From: Solenopsis invicta
Taxonomy: Eukaryota > Arthropoda > Insecta > Hymenoptera > Formicidae
Length of the DNA stretch: 64,000 nt
Direction: 5' to 3'
Assembly (NCBI RefSeq): GCF_016802725.1
Contig: NC_052673.1
Span: forward strand, 14,829,037-14,893,036
Part shown: one piece after another, positions 11,736 through 23,400 of the stretch
Position numbering within the stretch: the first letter of the stretch is position 1
How the letters are laid out: the number at the start of each line of letters is the position of its first letter
Program-made: the position numbers and the translations under genes
Notes under the pieces: generated by a model
What the model was told of the DNA's origin: nothing
Seen by the model: the letters and a program-made list of their open reading frames with translations, nothing else
Database searches by the model: none

Positions 11736-12295
11736 GAAACATTCGGAAAGATTTGAATCATGGTTAGATAAGGGTGGTCGCTGACAGGCCGCGCAACTAC
11801 GCGCACGAAACGTCTCCAGAATATTAAGAGAATATTACGAATGTAATATTTAATATAGAATGTCTCTAAAATATTTAATTCGCAACATTCTGAAACACTT
11901 CGAATAAAATGTTGCCAAACTATTCTATATAAAACGTTTGGAAAGATTTAAAGCAAAATGTCTCGAGAATATTAAGAGAATATTGCGAATATAATATTTA
12001 AAGTAGAATATCTCTGAAATATTTAATTTGCAACATTCTAAAACAATTTAAATAGAATATCGCCAGACTATTTTGTATGAAACGTTCGGAAAAATTTAAA
12101 GCGAAATGTCTCCAGAATATTAAGAAAATATTGCGAATGTAATATTTAAAATAAAATGTCTCTAAAATATTTAATTTGCGACATTCTGAAACATTTCAAA
12201 TAGAATATCGCCAGACTATTTTATATGAAATGTTCGAAAAGATTTAAAGCGAAATGTCTCCAAAATATTAAGAGAATATTGCAAATCCTATATAA
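11736..12295. repeat. 148-bp satellite array
   Basis: The motif GTCTC(C/G)A(G/A)AATATTAAG recurs with starts near 11811, 11959, 12107 and 12255, an exact 148-bp spacing. Each unit also holds AACATTCTGAAACA-like and CGCCAGACTATTTT-like blocks. About 3.5 units are present. A diverged related stretch occurs at about 11195-11290. The unit is near nucleosome length, typical of insect satellites. Confidence 0.75.
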
Positions 12296-12509
12296 GAAAG
12301 GAGATGAAAATGCGTGAAGTGCGTTTGCGGTCGCATTTATCGCAGTTTATTGTTGACCGCTTTCCGCGATGCCGATTGGCTGTGGTTGGTTGGCGTGGTC
12401 AAGGGAGTCGAGATTGTGGCGTGAGTTTCGCCAATGATGATGCTAATGACGTTTCGCGTTTTGACGTGCGGCGGGGTTAAGTGGTGTGTGCACGCGCGCG
12501 AGGTTAGTG

Positions 12510-13731
12510 CATGGTGGAAGTATTACATGGTGTGTGCAAAATCCGCAAACCACGCCCCTTTTTCGCTTCGGATACCGCTCAGACCCCAGGTGTACCAACT
12601 TCGAAAAATTAAATGTTTGATAATATCAGGTTACTACAACTGTTATGATTGCATCTTTGTCCCACTCTGCTATATGTTCGTTGTGTCCTTTTCTCTGAAA
12701 GAATTGCAGTTTGTACCGTTTGTAGGACGCGTGATTTCGAAAGACGTACGTAATTCGAGAGATTTTATGTGAAATTTAGTGAAGATGGTGCGTCGGTGCA
12801 TTGTAAAATAAATAAGAAGCAATACTTAAAAAATGATGAAAGGAGAAAAAATAAAAAAATGAAAAAATTATTTCCGCAACAAAAACATAATTTTTGCAAC
12901 AAAAAATAAACATAGACCAACTTTTGGTGACTTAGTCAATGATTTGCGAAAATTTTTAAAGAAAGACTGATCCTGCTTCCTTTAGAGTGTTATTATCTCA
13001 ACAAGACTGCATCGACTTTCGTGGTAGATGAGCAACCTATACAAGTCAAACTTCCACAAAAATTAATCAAAGTTTGTAAAATATCAATTTTACATTTACT
13101 CGCGGCATTTTGTGCAGATCGAGTAAAACGATCGCGGCTTTTCAAGCGGAACGATCTTAAGAATTTTATACATTACTCGCGGCATTTTATGCGGATTGAG
13201 TAAAAAAATCGCGACTTTTCAAACGGAGCGATCTAGGAAAAGCACTATATATAGTGCAGTTCGCGGCCTTATGGCGGATCGAACTAATTTGGTAGATAAT
13301 TAACTGAGAATTCTTTAAAATTAAATTTTTGTATTTGTTTTTTCTTTTTATATATTGAAAGAGACCTTCAAAGAGTCATTTTATTGCATTTTATGTAATT
13401 TTATTTGAAGCCTTTCCAGTTTAATTTATGTTAATATATGAACAAACTTCTTCAATTATTGTAAAATATTAAAAAATATTACTTACATGCAAATCACACT
13501 CTTCCTTCTGTTCGAGGCTCTCGTACGATATTCACGTATGCGATAAAAAAAGACCGAGAGAATACAACATGATGTGCGTGCAACGAAGACAACTATATTC
13601 AGTTGTAACAACTTTGTGGAGTTAAATAAGATTGGTACACCTGGGGTCTGAACGGTCAGAAAACAAGCGAGAGGGCAAAGAATTAGAGAGAGATGCTTGC
13701 AAACTGCACACACCATGTTACTTCCACCATG
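12510..13731. mobile_element. 1.2-kb element with inverted flanks
   Basis: Left words ATGGTGGAAGTATTACATGG (about 12511) and CAGACCCCAGGTGTACCAA (about 12580) recur inverted at the right, near 13720 and 13633, in mirrored order. This fits a non-autonomous DNA transposon or an inverted duplication. The arms are only partly alike between these words. Small ORFs inside have no recognisable domain. Confidence 0.5.
13099..13285 (+). repeat. 77-bp degenerate tandem repeat
   Basis: CTCGCGGCATTTT(G/A)TGC starts at 13099 and 13176. A third, shorter version (TTCGCGGCCTTATGGCGGATCGA) starts about 13260. Each copy pairs a CG-rich core with GATCGAG and CGATC(T) words. It lies inside the inverted-repeat element. 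Confidence 0.5.
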
Positions 13732-14116
13732 GGTTAGTGGCGAGAAGAAATGTGCACGTTCTTCCGGTATACAAATTGTTGTTGTGTTAATGATATTATA
13801 ACCATAAACATAAACGTTTAATAAGACTTATCTAAAATAATCGTGAAGTCGTCCAAACGGAAAAGAAAAGTCCTCATCGATGCAGGAAACGGAACCAACA
13901 CATTATTATTACACCATTAACCTCGTGATGCATGTAACAGTTATGTCTATTAACTGTCAAAACGTAATCTCCGCGATGACAGCAGCTCGCGAAGTAAGCA
14001 CATCGAGAGAACCAATCAGCATTACGGAAAAGCGTCAACAATAAACTTCGAGAGACTGCGACTATCGATTTAATATGGATTTTTTCAGATAGGATACTTT
14101 GTGTTATATTTCATTT

Positions 14117-15160
14117 TCAGCAATTTTGTTTAATATTTCTATAATACTGCTATTAAAATGTTATTAAAAGAAGAGTAATGAAATAATGTAAAAAGGAAGG
14201 AAAAAAGGAGATTGAATCAAAGGAGTGTAAAATAGTAATAAAAAAGAAACGATAAAAAAATTAAAGAAAGAGAAGGTAAAGATTTAAGAAATTAAGAATG
14301 TAATTGAATACGCTTTGGAAGTTCTTTTTAATAACAGATGAATATTATATTTTGCGATTTTCTGTTACTAAAATGAAATGTTCTTTAACCCTTTCTAGAC
14401 TTTAGGTACACATGTGTACCATCAGTTGTAAAAACCGTCTTAAAAGGGTTAATAGAACATTATCTTTTTTAGTAAAGAGCTTAAAAAATGTGCGATGAAG
14501 ATAAAGAGAAGAAGAGGAATGAATACTTTTGTTTAATATTATTATAATATTGCTATTAAAAGAAGAGTAATGAAATAATGTAAAAAGAAAGGAAGAAAGG
14601 AGGTTGAATCGAAGAAGTGTAAAATGATAATAAAATAGAAAGGACAAAAGAATTAAAGAAGGCGGAGAAGATAAAGATTTAAAAAATTAAGAATGTAATT
14701 GAACACGCGTTTTAGGTTCTTTTTTTAAATAACAGGTGAATATTATATTTTGCGATTTTCTGTTATTAAAATGAAATTTTTTTAAACAGGACATTCTCTT
14801 TTAGTAAAGAGTTTAAAAAATGTGCGACAAAGGTAAAGAAAAGAAAAGAAATGTTATTAAAATGTTATAATATTATTATAATATTATAAATAATATTATT
14901 ATAATATTGTTATTACAATGCTATTAAAAGAAAAGTAATGAAATAATATAAAAAAGGAAAGAAGGAAGAAAGTTGAATCAAAGGAGTGTAAAATGGTAAT
15001 AAAATAGGAAGGACAAAAAAATTAAAGAAGGCGGAAAAGATAAAGATTTAAGAAATTAAGAATGTAATTGAACACGCGTTTTAAGGTTTTTTTAATAACG
15101 GGTGAATATCATATATTTGTGATTTTCTGTTATTAAAATAAAATTTTCTTTAAGGATGTT
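14117..15160 (+). repeat. Three-copy purine-rich tandem array
   Basis: Units start near 14161, 14553 and 14921 with (T/C)TATTAAAAGAAGAGTAATG. Each runs through GGAAGG-rich and AAGAATGTAATTGAA blocks to TTTGCGATTTTCTGTTA. The units are about 370-390 bp. Unit 1 carries an extra 68-bp insertion (14385-14452). There is no coding potential. Confidence 0.7.
14385..14452. mobile_element. Tiny TTAA-flanked MITE with perfect 16-bp palindrome
   Basis: TTAACCCTTTCTAGAC at the left is mirrored by GTCTTAAAAGGGTTAA at the right. Inside lies the perfect palindrome GGTACACATGTGTACC (14405-14420). It interrupts unit 1 of the tandem array, and units 2 and 3 lack it. The TTAA ends suggest a piggyBac-type MITE. 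Confidence 0.5.
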
Positions 15161-16848
15161 CTGGCTATACAATCCTGGCTTTATAAAATATTACTACAAA
15201 TATTTTTTTTATTTGTTACAAATATTTACATTAATATTTTTGTAAATATTCTTCATTGACCATAAATATTATAGAAAATATTTAATAGATATTTTAACAA
15301 TATTTTGGATAAATATTTTTATAATTTTTTCCGTCATATATATAAAATATGTATAAAATACTTCTATAATATTTCTAAAAAAAATTATGTAAAATATTTA
15401 TTAATATTTATAATAAATATTGTGTGCTATCTGGGTATAACATACATATTTCATTGAAATATATTAAAATACATAAATATATAATTTTAATCAATTATGA
15501 TGTTAACACAATTTCCTTATATTTGGAGGAAATATTATAATAAAGAATTGTTGAAAACTATTTATAACAAGTTATTGGAAATTTTATACTAATAAGTTCC
15601 GTACACTATTGTCCTTCAATTCCTAAGAAATAGTTTCTTTCCTATTGCCTTTAGATAGTCTTATTCAAAGAGATTAGTGTCTGCGATATAACAACGAAAC
15701 TGCAACCGAAGGAAAACTTGTAATTAGCAAGTATTTCTTCTTTTGTGCAAAGAATGCATTGCTATCTGGGTAACTTAAGACGAACACCATATGTACTCGT
15801 ATCATGTATAGGATTAATAACTTAAATAATGTTAGTTAACGTGATATTTGGCACTACAAATAAATATATTTGTATATTTTGCCATTTTTGCAATCGTCAA
15901 CAAAAAACTTTTGAACGTGAATTTTATCTGAAATCAACGGTAAGAAATAAAAAAACTAGACGCATATTGATAATATTTAATGCAATTTAATGTATATCAG
16001 ATATCAAATGGAACTTAAAAATCCATAAGATATTTAAATAAATACCATTAACATAATATTTGCTCTTCTATCACTTTATACAAGTCAAAGTAGAAAGTGG
16101 TCATATAGTATGGTTAGCTCATTCGAAAATTTGACATTTACTAAAATTTTGCGTCGTTTTATCATTGATATCTTAACAACAAGTTAGTAAATTAATATAA
16201 ACTTTTTTAGAAATATTGCTCAATATTTTATTTACTCATAAACAAAGTTTCAGAATATTGGCAATGTTATTTCTTTATAATTTCGTTGATATAAGTGGAA
16301 ATGTACTGCTACACCATAAAAATACATTTAAAATTTAAAGTTGAATAACTCGTGAACCAGTTAGAGGATCGAATTCAAATTTATGTGAATAAACATGTGT
16401 TCTAATAAGTTTTTTGAATTCTTCGACATCAATTAATGTTCTCCGTTTATTGCTGCTACGATCTTATCATCCTTCAACATTGTGACATGGTTGCCTTCAA
16501 CATTATACACTTCTACTTTGTCTCGCGTGAGCTAAAAAATGTTTTTATTGCTGTATTATTAGGTATCGATTACAGGACTCGAACGTTTGTAAAAAGTACA
16601 CGGAAACATATAATACCTTATGTATAATGTAAGCCATAATTTTCTTCGGTCATATTAACCAAAGAATCTCATTATTCTTTGATTCGGATTTCGGAGCAAG
16701 GTGGAGAGAGTTGTCAAGAGTGGTGGAGTGGAGTGGAGGGTGGAGAGATCGACGAGTTGTGAACGAGTCGAGTAGATCACACTCTCCGCAGTGCGCGTCG
16801 TACATGGTCGTACATCGGCAGTGATCGACAGTACCGACAGTACATCGG
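15161..16848. other. AT-rich spacer without recognised gene
   Basis: The start (TTAAGGATGTTCTGGCTA at 15153) matches the left end of the element at 63330. After this the sequence is AT-rich with many AATATT words. The phrase GCTATCTGGGTA occurs at about 15433 and 15762, and at 9459. Bases 16650-16850 are GC-richer. No exon is supported. Confidence 0.4.
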
Positions 16849-16856
16849 TAATCAGT
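16849..16856. repeat. Left target-site duplication (TAATCAGT)
   Basis: Eight bases abut the left inverted terminus and match the right flank TGATCAGT (18830-18837) at 7 of 8 positions, as expected of a P-superfamily insertion. Confidence 0.6.
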
Positions 16857-16976
16857 GGGTATGGACACTTCCGTATATTAAAGTCAAGCTGTATTTCTGC
16901 GCCATCTGGGCGAATAGACAAATTTTTGGAACTAAAAGCTTAGGATTTCTACTCGATCGGTCATTTGAGTCTTTTT

Positions 16977-17133
16977 TAATAAGTTTTATTCTTTTTCCAT
17001 ACCCTAGGATTGAACTTTTATCACGCTTCAGCTTTTCTCTTTTTCTTTTCATATTAAAGAGAAAAAGAGAAAAGGTAAATCGTGCAAATGTTCAGTCCTA
17101 GGATATGGAAAAAGGAACAAGCTTAATAATTTC
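16977..17133. repeat. Internal foldback in the P-type element
   Basis: AAGTTTTATTCTTTTTCCAT and CCTAGGATTGAAC at the left recur inverted as GTTCAGTCCTAGG and ATGGAAAAAGGAACAAGCTT at the right. The centre is a CTTTTCTCTTTTTCTTTT arm facing its complement. It may be a second small element inserted in the first. Confidence 0.55.
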
Positions 17134-17548
17134 ATATAATAAATATTGTATTTTATATTAATTTATTACATGTAATAAAAATCAACACTTATATATTTTT
17201 AATGTATTTTTATTTAATAAAATATTGTTTGTATACACAAAAAGAGATGTAATAATCATAACTTATATATGCATATACATATCATATAATCATATTAATA
17301 CAATAGTATAAAAAATAATTATTATTTTATACTTATAATAATACATAATTGTATAATGTATATAATAATGATGTATACAATAATAATATATATAATAATT
17401 TCTAATAGTATATATAAGGATTATATAATGTATATGATGTATATAATTTTTAATTATTATAAATTTTCTGTTTTCCATGATTATGAATCAATTCCTATGT
17501 TTTCTAAAAATAATGAAGCATGTTCATCATATACTCGTTAATGCTAAT

Positions 17549-18322
17549 TTAATTTTTGTACAAAATTTTGAAAAAATTAGGCTTTTTTCTTATGTTTTTA
17601 ATTTGCATATCTATAAATATTTTTTGTGTATTACTTAGTGCAGAATATTTTTTCCAAAAATTAAGAGTACTAAATTTAGTAGCATACTTCAGCCGTTGTT
17701 TGTAACTTATCAGATTCTTACGCAAGGCATTATTTGGTTTTGTAAGCATTCTACATTTATCGTACATTTCTTTCGCTATTGGATTCAAGGACTTCTTTCT
17801 AGTTATATTGCTAAGTATAAGTCTATGAATACGGCTTATAGAACTTTTAGACATTGTTACGCTTAGATTAAACGGTTGTGTTGTTTGTTGTTCCTCGTCA
17901 ATATTTACATGGTTTTCCAAAGTGATATTTTCTTCTTGGACTTGACTTGTACTAGGTAGATTCATACTAGGAGAAATATCAGCTTCAACTGTTTCAATTA
18001 TTTCAGAAATTTCTTGGATTTGATTAAGTTGAGAAACTTGATCACTTTCATCTGTTCTAATTATTAAATTTTGATTTGGAATGGCATTATGCTTTAATCG
18101 TCTACGATGCAAACTAAAAATGTACGAGTTTTCATTAAAATGTAAGTGGCAAATTCTACATTTTCTAATTTCTTCTGCTGGTAGATTTGATATCCATGGT
18201 ATTGATATTGCCTCTAGCCATTTTTTTAAGAGGAGATTATTTTTAGGAAAATAATGTCCAGGAGCTCTAGCAGGAGATGAGCAATATGGAATTATACATT
18301 TCCATCCCACTTTATTGGCCAT
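17549..18322 (-). CDS. THAP zinc-finger protein encoded by a P-type transposon
   Basis: A single uninterrupted 257-aa frame. The N-terminus is a complete THAP finger: C9, C14, C58 and H61 (C2CH), W35, HYFP at 23-26 (family HRFP) and AIPN at 80-83 (family AVPT). THAP domains bind DNA in transposases and host regulators. Residues 90-150 are acidic and low-complexity. The C-terminal 100 residues are basic and helical (SRIHRLILSNITRKKS onward), resembling the region after THAP in P-transposases, but no catalytic domain follows. The ORF lies wholly between the inverted repeats at 16857 and 18829, so it is transposon-encoded. The intact frame hints that the copy is young or that the protein is retained, perhaps binding the element's ends; that is inference. 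Confidence 0.75.
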   Translation of the reverse strand: MANKVGWKCIIPYCSSPARAPGHYFPKNNLLLKKWLEAISIPWISNLPAEEIRKCRICHLHFNENSYIFSLHRRRLKHNAIPNQNLIIRTDESDQVSQLNQIQEISEIIETVEADISPSMNLPSTSQVQEENITLENHVNIDEEQQTTQPFNLSVTMSKSSISRIHRLILSNITRKKSLNPIAKEMYDKCRMLTKPNNALRKNLISYKQRLKYATKFSTLNFWKKYSALSNTQKIFIDMQIKNIRKKPNFFKILYKN

Positions 18323-18829
18323 TTTATTCTAAAGTTAAATTGTTCAATAAAATAAAATTAATATTATAATGCAAATGTTTTATATTCAAGGAAAAGATTA
18401 AAAGATTAAATTAAAAAAGATTAAATTATATGATATTATTAAATTGTTATTCATATTTAATATTAATATAGATAATTTATATGTGTACATACCTAACCTA
18501 AAAATATTTAAATTTTTTTAAATATTAATCCCCGACTGTTGTATCACCGGAACGATCACACCTACAAATTCGATGGGAGGAATACAAACCACAGGACGAT
18601 ATTACTCGTCCCAACAGGCTGATTGTCTTGGAGCAAATATTTTAAAGCAAAAATATGACTGATTTTAATATGACTCCAAACGGACTTTACCACTTGACTG
18701 CACTTGACGACATAACATGACATGACCGATCGGGTAGAAATCCTGAACTTTTAGTTCCAAAAATTTGTCTATTCGCCCAGATGGCGCAGAAATACAGCTT
18801 GACTTTAATATACGGAAGTATCCATACCC

Positions 18830-18837
18830 TGATCAGT
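18830..18837. repeat. Right target-site duplication (TGATCAGT)
   Basis: Pairs with TAATCAGT at 16849-16856 with one mismatch. Confidence 0.6.
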
Positions 18838-19307
18838 AAGACACGAGCGACGACCAGTGACGACGTTGTCATACATACGGTGATACGCGAACGCTAACGG
18901 TGGACGGTATCGCGACTGATCGCGACTGTTGTAGTTGTCGAGAGCGCGCTTAGCGTTTGGCCTAATCCGGTGGGCTCGTGGCGGAGGAGATGATCGTCGC
19001 TGGCGACAATCGCGACAGCACGAGCGTAACGACGTGCCGGGAACCCACCGGTTTCGCGGCGGCGATGTGAGCGAGAGGGTCGCGCTCGCGAGAGCGCCGT
19101 GCGGCGTCGTCGTAGTCGTCGTCGTCGTCGTCGTTGACGACCAGCAACCACGACGACCTGGCCAGCCAGTCGAGGGGTAGGAGGTGCGCGCGCGCGCACA
19201 ACACGTCGCGACGGCTGCGTTGCCGTCGTCGTCGCTGAACGCGATATATACGCGCGCAACTCACGTCCGCACGCGGCGGGAGACGGCGAGTCCCGAAGGG
19301 GAACACG
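18838..19307 (+). promoter_or_regulatory. CpG-rich promoter and 5' UTR of the CHIC gene
   Basis: About 470 bp of GC- and CpG-rich DNA precede the CHIC start codon, with a GTCGTCGTCGTCG run near 19105-19137. Long frames on both strands here (for example 18894-19358 minus) come from this composition. The transcription start is not identifiable. Confidence 0.45.
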
Positions 19308-20427
19308 ATGGCGGACTTCGACGCGATCTATGAGGAGGAGGAGGAGAACGAGCAGCACCTGGAGGAGCGTTACGTCGCGATGGTACCGGACCCGATCGTG
19401 ATCCGCGGGGCTGGCAACATGACGGTGTAAGTTTTAGCCTGAGAAGCGCCACTCCGAGAGGTTCTTTGTTGTCTGGTGGAGCGTTGGGAATAGGAAGGAA
19501 GGGGAAACAACGGGGGGATTCGCGCTTCCATAAAGAGAGGCAAACAAAGCCACCTGATCTTGTTGATTACGACCGCGTCTCTCTCGTTGTTGCTCCGATG
19601 TTGACAGCGTCACTTTTTTTTTCCTTAACCAAGAAAATGCATATTTAGTGCTTCATGATTTTGCATAATTAAATTGTTGCTTACCTTGAAGTCGAGCAAA
19701 GATTTTTATTCCCTTTTTTGTTCGAAGGATTTTCAATCTGCAAAAAAAAACATTTAAAAGAACATGTTATTGATCTGTGGAATTTTTTTGTTTCAGATTC
19801 GGTCTCAGTAACCGCTTTGAATCGGAATTTCCCAATGGCCTCTTGTCCCGCGTAGCTCCAGAAGAGTTTAAAGCGACTGTTATGAGAGTGAACAGTGTAT
19901 TGAAAAAGACTTTACCTGTTAATGTTAAGTGGTTATTCTGCGGTTGTGTATGCTGTTGCTGTACCCTAGGATGTTCTCTGTGGCCTGTCATTTGCTTGAG
20001 CAAAAGGGTACGTATTAATTGAAAAATGGTCTCAATTTATGGAAAATTTTTTACATTGCTTTGCATTAATTTACATTATAAAAACAAGTTACACAATTGA
20101 ATAGCTTTAATTAGATGACAATGTATGTACAAGGTTTTAACTTGCTCATTATCTTTCTAGACTCAGCATTCGTTAAACAAGTTGTTAGAGTGGGAAAATA
20201 GTAGGCTCTATCACAAGCTCGGTTTACATTGGAGATTGGCAAAACAAAGATGCGATAGCTCCTCAATGATGGAATATGTAAGGCACAATGAAATTATTAT
20301 ATCTTAGTATTATTGTATCTTAGAAAAATCTTAGGTAAGTGTAATTTTGATGATTTTGTTTTTCTTGATATTGCAGGTTCTTTTGATTGAATTTATTCCA
20401 AAGATTCCAATCTATAGGCCTGACTAA
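19308..20427 (+). CDS. Cysteine-rich hydrophobic domain (CHIC1/CHIC2) family protein
   Basis: Exons 19308-19426, 19797-20007, 20161-20277 and 20377-20427 join with correct phases to give 165 aa, the normal family length. The start MADFDAIYEEEEENE matches the conserved CHIC opening, an acidic N-terminus. It continues with PDPIVIRGAGNMTVFGLSNR, a P-V-N-V-K-W entry to the hydrophobic core, and the hallmark cysteine string at 88-106 (CGCVCCCCTLGC ... ICLSKR). The C-terminus is YVLLIEFIPKIPIYRPD. Family members are palmitoylated on the cysteine string and sit at the plasma membrane and on vesicles; human CHIC2 is known as a leukaemia fusion partner and in receptor trafficking. Conservation is very high. 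An AATAAA at 20455 and another at 25792 suggest a short and a possible long 3' UTR. Confidence 0.95.
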
Positions 20428-23400
20428 GCGATGTCGGGTAAATTTATGCAATTAAATAAATGCAATTGAATATAAATCTTGTGCAAATAATCAGTGCAAT
20501 GTGCAGCTAACGTGCAGAGAAATGCAGAGAAGATAAAGTGCCGCTGCGACGATATAGGTACTTTTCTGGTACTTATGTAATACATATTTTTGTAAATATG
20601 ATGGGTAGAAATCGTAGATCTTATAAATATGGACTGGCAATTGTGTTATAGTTTTTGCATTGGAAATAGAAAGCGTTCGAAATTAGTTGGAGACATGTGC
20701 TTTAATATTATATCAGAATTAAAAATGATTGCTTATTTGCTACAACATCGATATAACCTAAAAATAATTGTTTTTTAATTGTTTGAAAAAAAGAATTCTA
20801 ATGAGAGAATTTAATTCTCACTAAACGAAGAACTAATAATACTTTTATTCTCCTACAATCAATAGATCAAATCATTATACCAAAATCACATTTGAAAGTA
20901 TATTACAAAATTTTGATAATTTAAAACATGCCAACAAACAAATTTTGATGATTCAAAGCATGCCAATTTTAAAACTTTATTTTTTAAGTTGTGTCATTAT
21001 TAACGAATGAACAATATATTGTAACAAAGAACAAAATAAGGTTTTCTTTGAAAATATTAAATGTAGATAAATAAAAATATACAAAATAAAATTTTGTAAA
21101 TTTGTAAGAGGTGAGAACTTCAATGAAATATTCTATAATATAATATTAGTCAAGCATAATTTTTAGACTCTTTTCAAAAGAAAAGTACGGACACTTGTTT
21201 ACATTGACAGGCTTGTTTGCATTGCCAATACATATCTATAAGGTCTATGGTAGGAATGCATAGTACAATTATTCGACGTAACGAAGAATGGGTCACGTCT
21301 TATAGAACGAAAATTATAAAAAGAAAGAGTCAGCTGCTATTTCTTCACAATTAATTTAAACGTTAAAGAAAATATTACAAACAAATCGAATAATTATTTT
21401 CTCGGAAATATTCCTTATTTCTGTTTGGAATAAATACGATCATAGATTCTCGTGTCATTTAATATATTTTTAAATTTCATTGCGCTTGAAACTACTCGAC
21501 AGCTTTATTTATCATTGTTTAGTCGTTGCAAAAATAATCTCATCATTTTTTTTTTATTAAGTTCTTTTTGTAACATTTGGTCATCTATACTCGTCAACTA
21601 GGGTTTAAGCTTTTTCAGGTAAGAAATTAATCTGATTCAGTACAACGAATGTATTAAAGTACGGATAATAACGCGTCAAAATGAGTCACGTTAATCAATC
21701 TGTCTGATCGTATAATGCAACACGCGCGCGCGCTCATGTTGTACATACATACGTGTACATACATAGAAACTTATTTTAACTGTAGGTTAATTCCTTATCA
21801 CGGTGATATTAGAAAGTATGATATGTAAAGCACAGCTTTACTTTCTGATACAAATTTGACAAGATATTTTAACACAAAAGAATCATTTGGGACGAAGTTC
21901 GCGTTGTCATGTGCGATTAAAGTATCGACATAGATTATAGAAGAGATATAAGTAGCAATCGCTGATAAATATAAAATATATTGACGAGACGAAATTTTAA
22001 TTACGAAACGCACCAGTCTATAATAGGGCAAACAGTACACAGCTGTAGAATAGCATCAGCGCAATTACCGGGCACAGAAAGACATAGCGAATATTGTAGA
22101 AGACTGCCATGAATGAGCTCATTGATTCTTGTGTTTTTCTTTTTTGCTGTAGAAGTTAACATTATCAATTTTTACGCTTACATCGCTGCATAATATTGTG
22201 TCCGCGTGTGACCTTAGAAAAATGATTAGCGCACGGACATTTCTGTCACATATCCGTTTTCATTTTAAGAGTAATGTTTAAACTAGTCTTAAGAATGGTG
22301 AAATTGTTCATTAATAAATTTTAATTTTATGGCTAATATATTTTAATTTACTTAAGTGGTACTGCTCTATCATAGTACTGTTTACTCTATTCTTGTTAAT
22401 AATATATTGCTTCTCATATAAAACAGGGATAGGATACTGAAATATCAGAACAATGTCTCCCATGTAAAGGAACTTTGTTGTGTAGGCACTATTTTACATT
22501 ATACAGTTCAATATGGTTCCGTACAGATATTTCTCTATTAACAACATGTCTCATATGCGATTAATGGATAGATCGAGCAAATTTACTAATCTCGCCCAGG
22601 CGCCCGCAAAGCATAAAACGGTTGTAGGAAAATACGCAAAAAAGCATGTGAAAATACTGCAAGTGTTTCTGTTGCTGTTCAGTGGCTGTGATCGAGAATA
22701 AAAGACTAGCTTTGAATTTGAATGTGTATCGCAAACAGCTACACATAACGCCCGTGCTTTATCTTATGCGGTTTTACACGTAAAGCCTTTTATAGAATAC
22801 CAGATTTATACTCTGTTTCTTTAATATTTGTACTTATTCTATAGAATAATTAAGTCAAAGTGACAAGCGTTGCATTAGAGGCGTCTGTCGTGTAGATTCA
22901 TAATGCTATATTGCCATATCTGATTTCAATCAAATAGGTATTTAATCCATTAATTATCGATATCTTGAAAAATGGTGCAAACAAATTTATATGTATAGAT
23001 TCTCATTTCACTCGATGGAAATATTGTGGAACGATTATACTCTCGATGATCTGTTGAATAGTTGTTAATATGTCGAATAATAAGAGTGTCATAAGCGATC
23101 ATAAAAATCACATTGTCATATTTTCGGACACGTGTGTACTAACAAATTGTTATATGATTATTATTTTTCCAATAATTCTATAGCGGGCAGAAGTGTCGAT
23201 ATTTCTGTATGTAATGTCCTTTTAATCGATCCATTGAACAAATATTGAATTTTATATATATATATATATAAACATATATATAGAAACCGAGATATAATGT
23301 GTAATGGAATTATGCGTATGTGCTTTCCAAACTGGCTATCGCGATCCTCTTGGTAGCGTATAATAAAATTAAGGCTGTGTTAAATCGGTCAAAGTGAGGG

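Larger units (their letters stand above)
16857..18829. mobile_element. P-superfamily DNA transposon with long TIRs
   Basis: The first roughly 109 bases (16857-16965, beginning GGGTATGGACACTTCCGTAT) match the reverse complement of 18829-18721 almost base for base. Flanks carry 8-bp duplications with one mismatch. The 1973-bp element encodes one THAP-domain ORF on the minus strand. THAP domains are shared with P-element transposases, and an 8-bp duplication is the P signature. No full catalytic domain is present, so this is an internally deleted or non-autonomous copy. A further foldback occupies 16977-17133. Confidence 0.8.
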
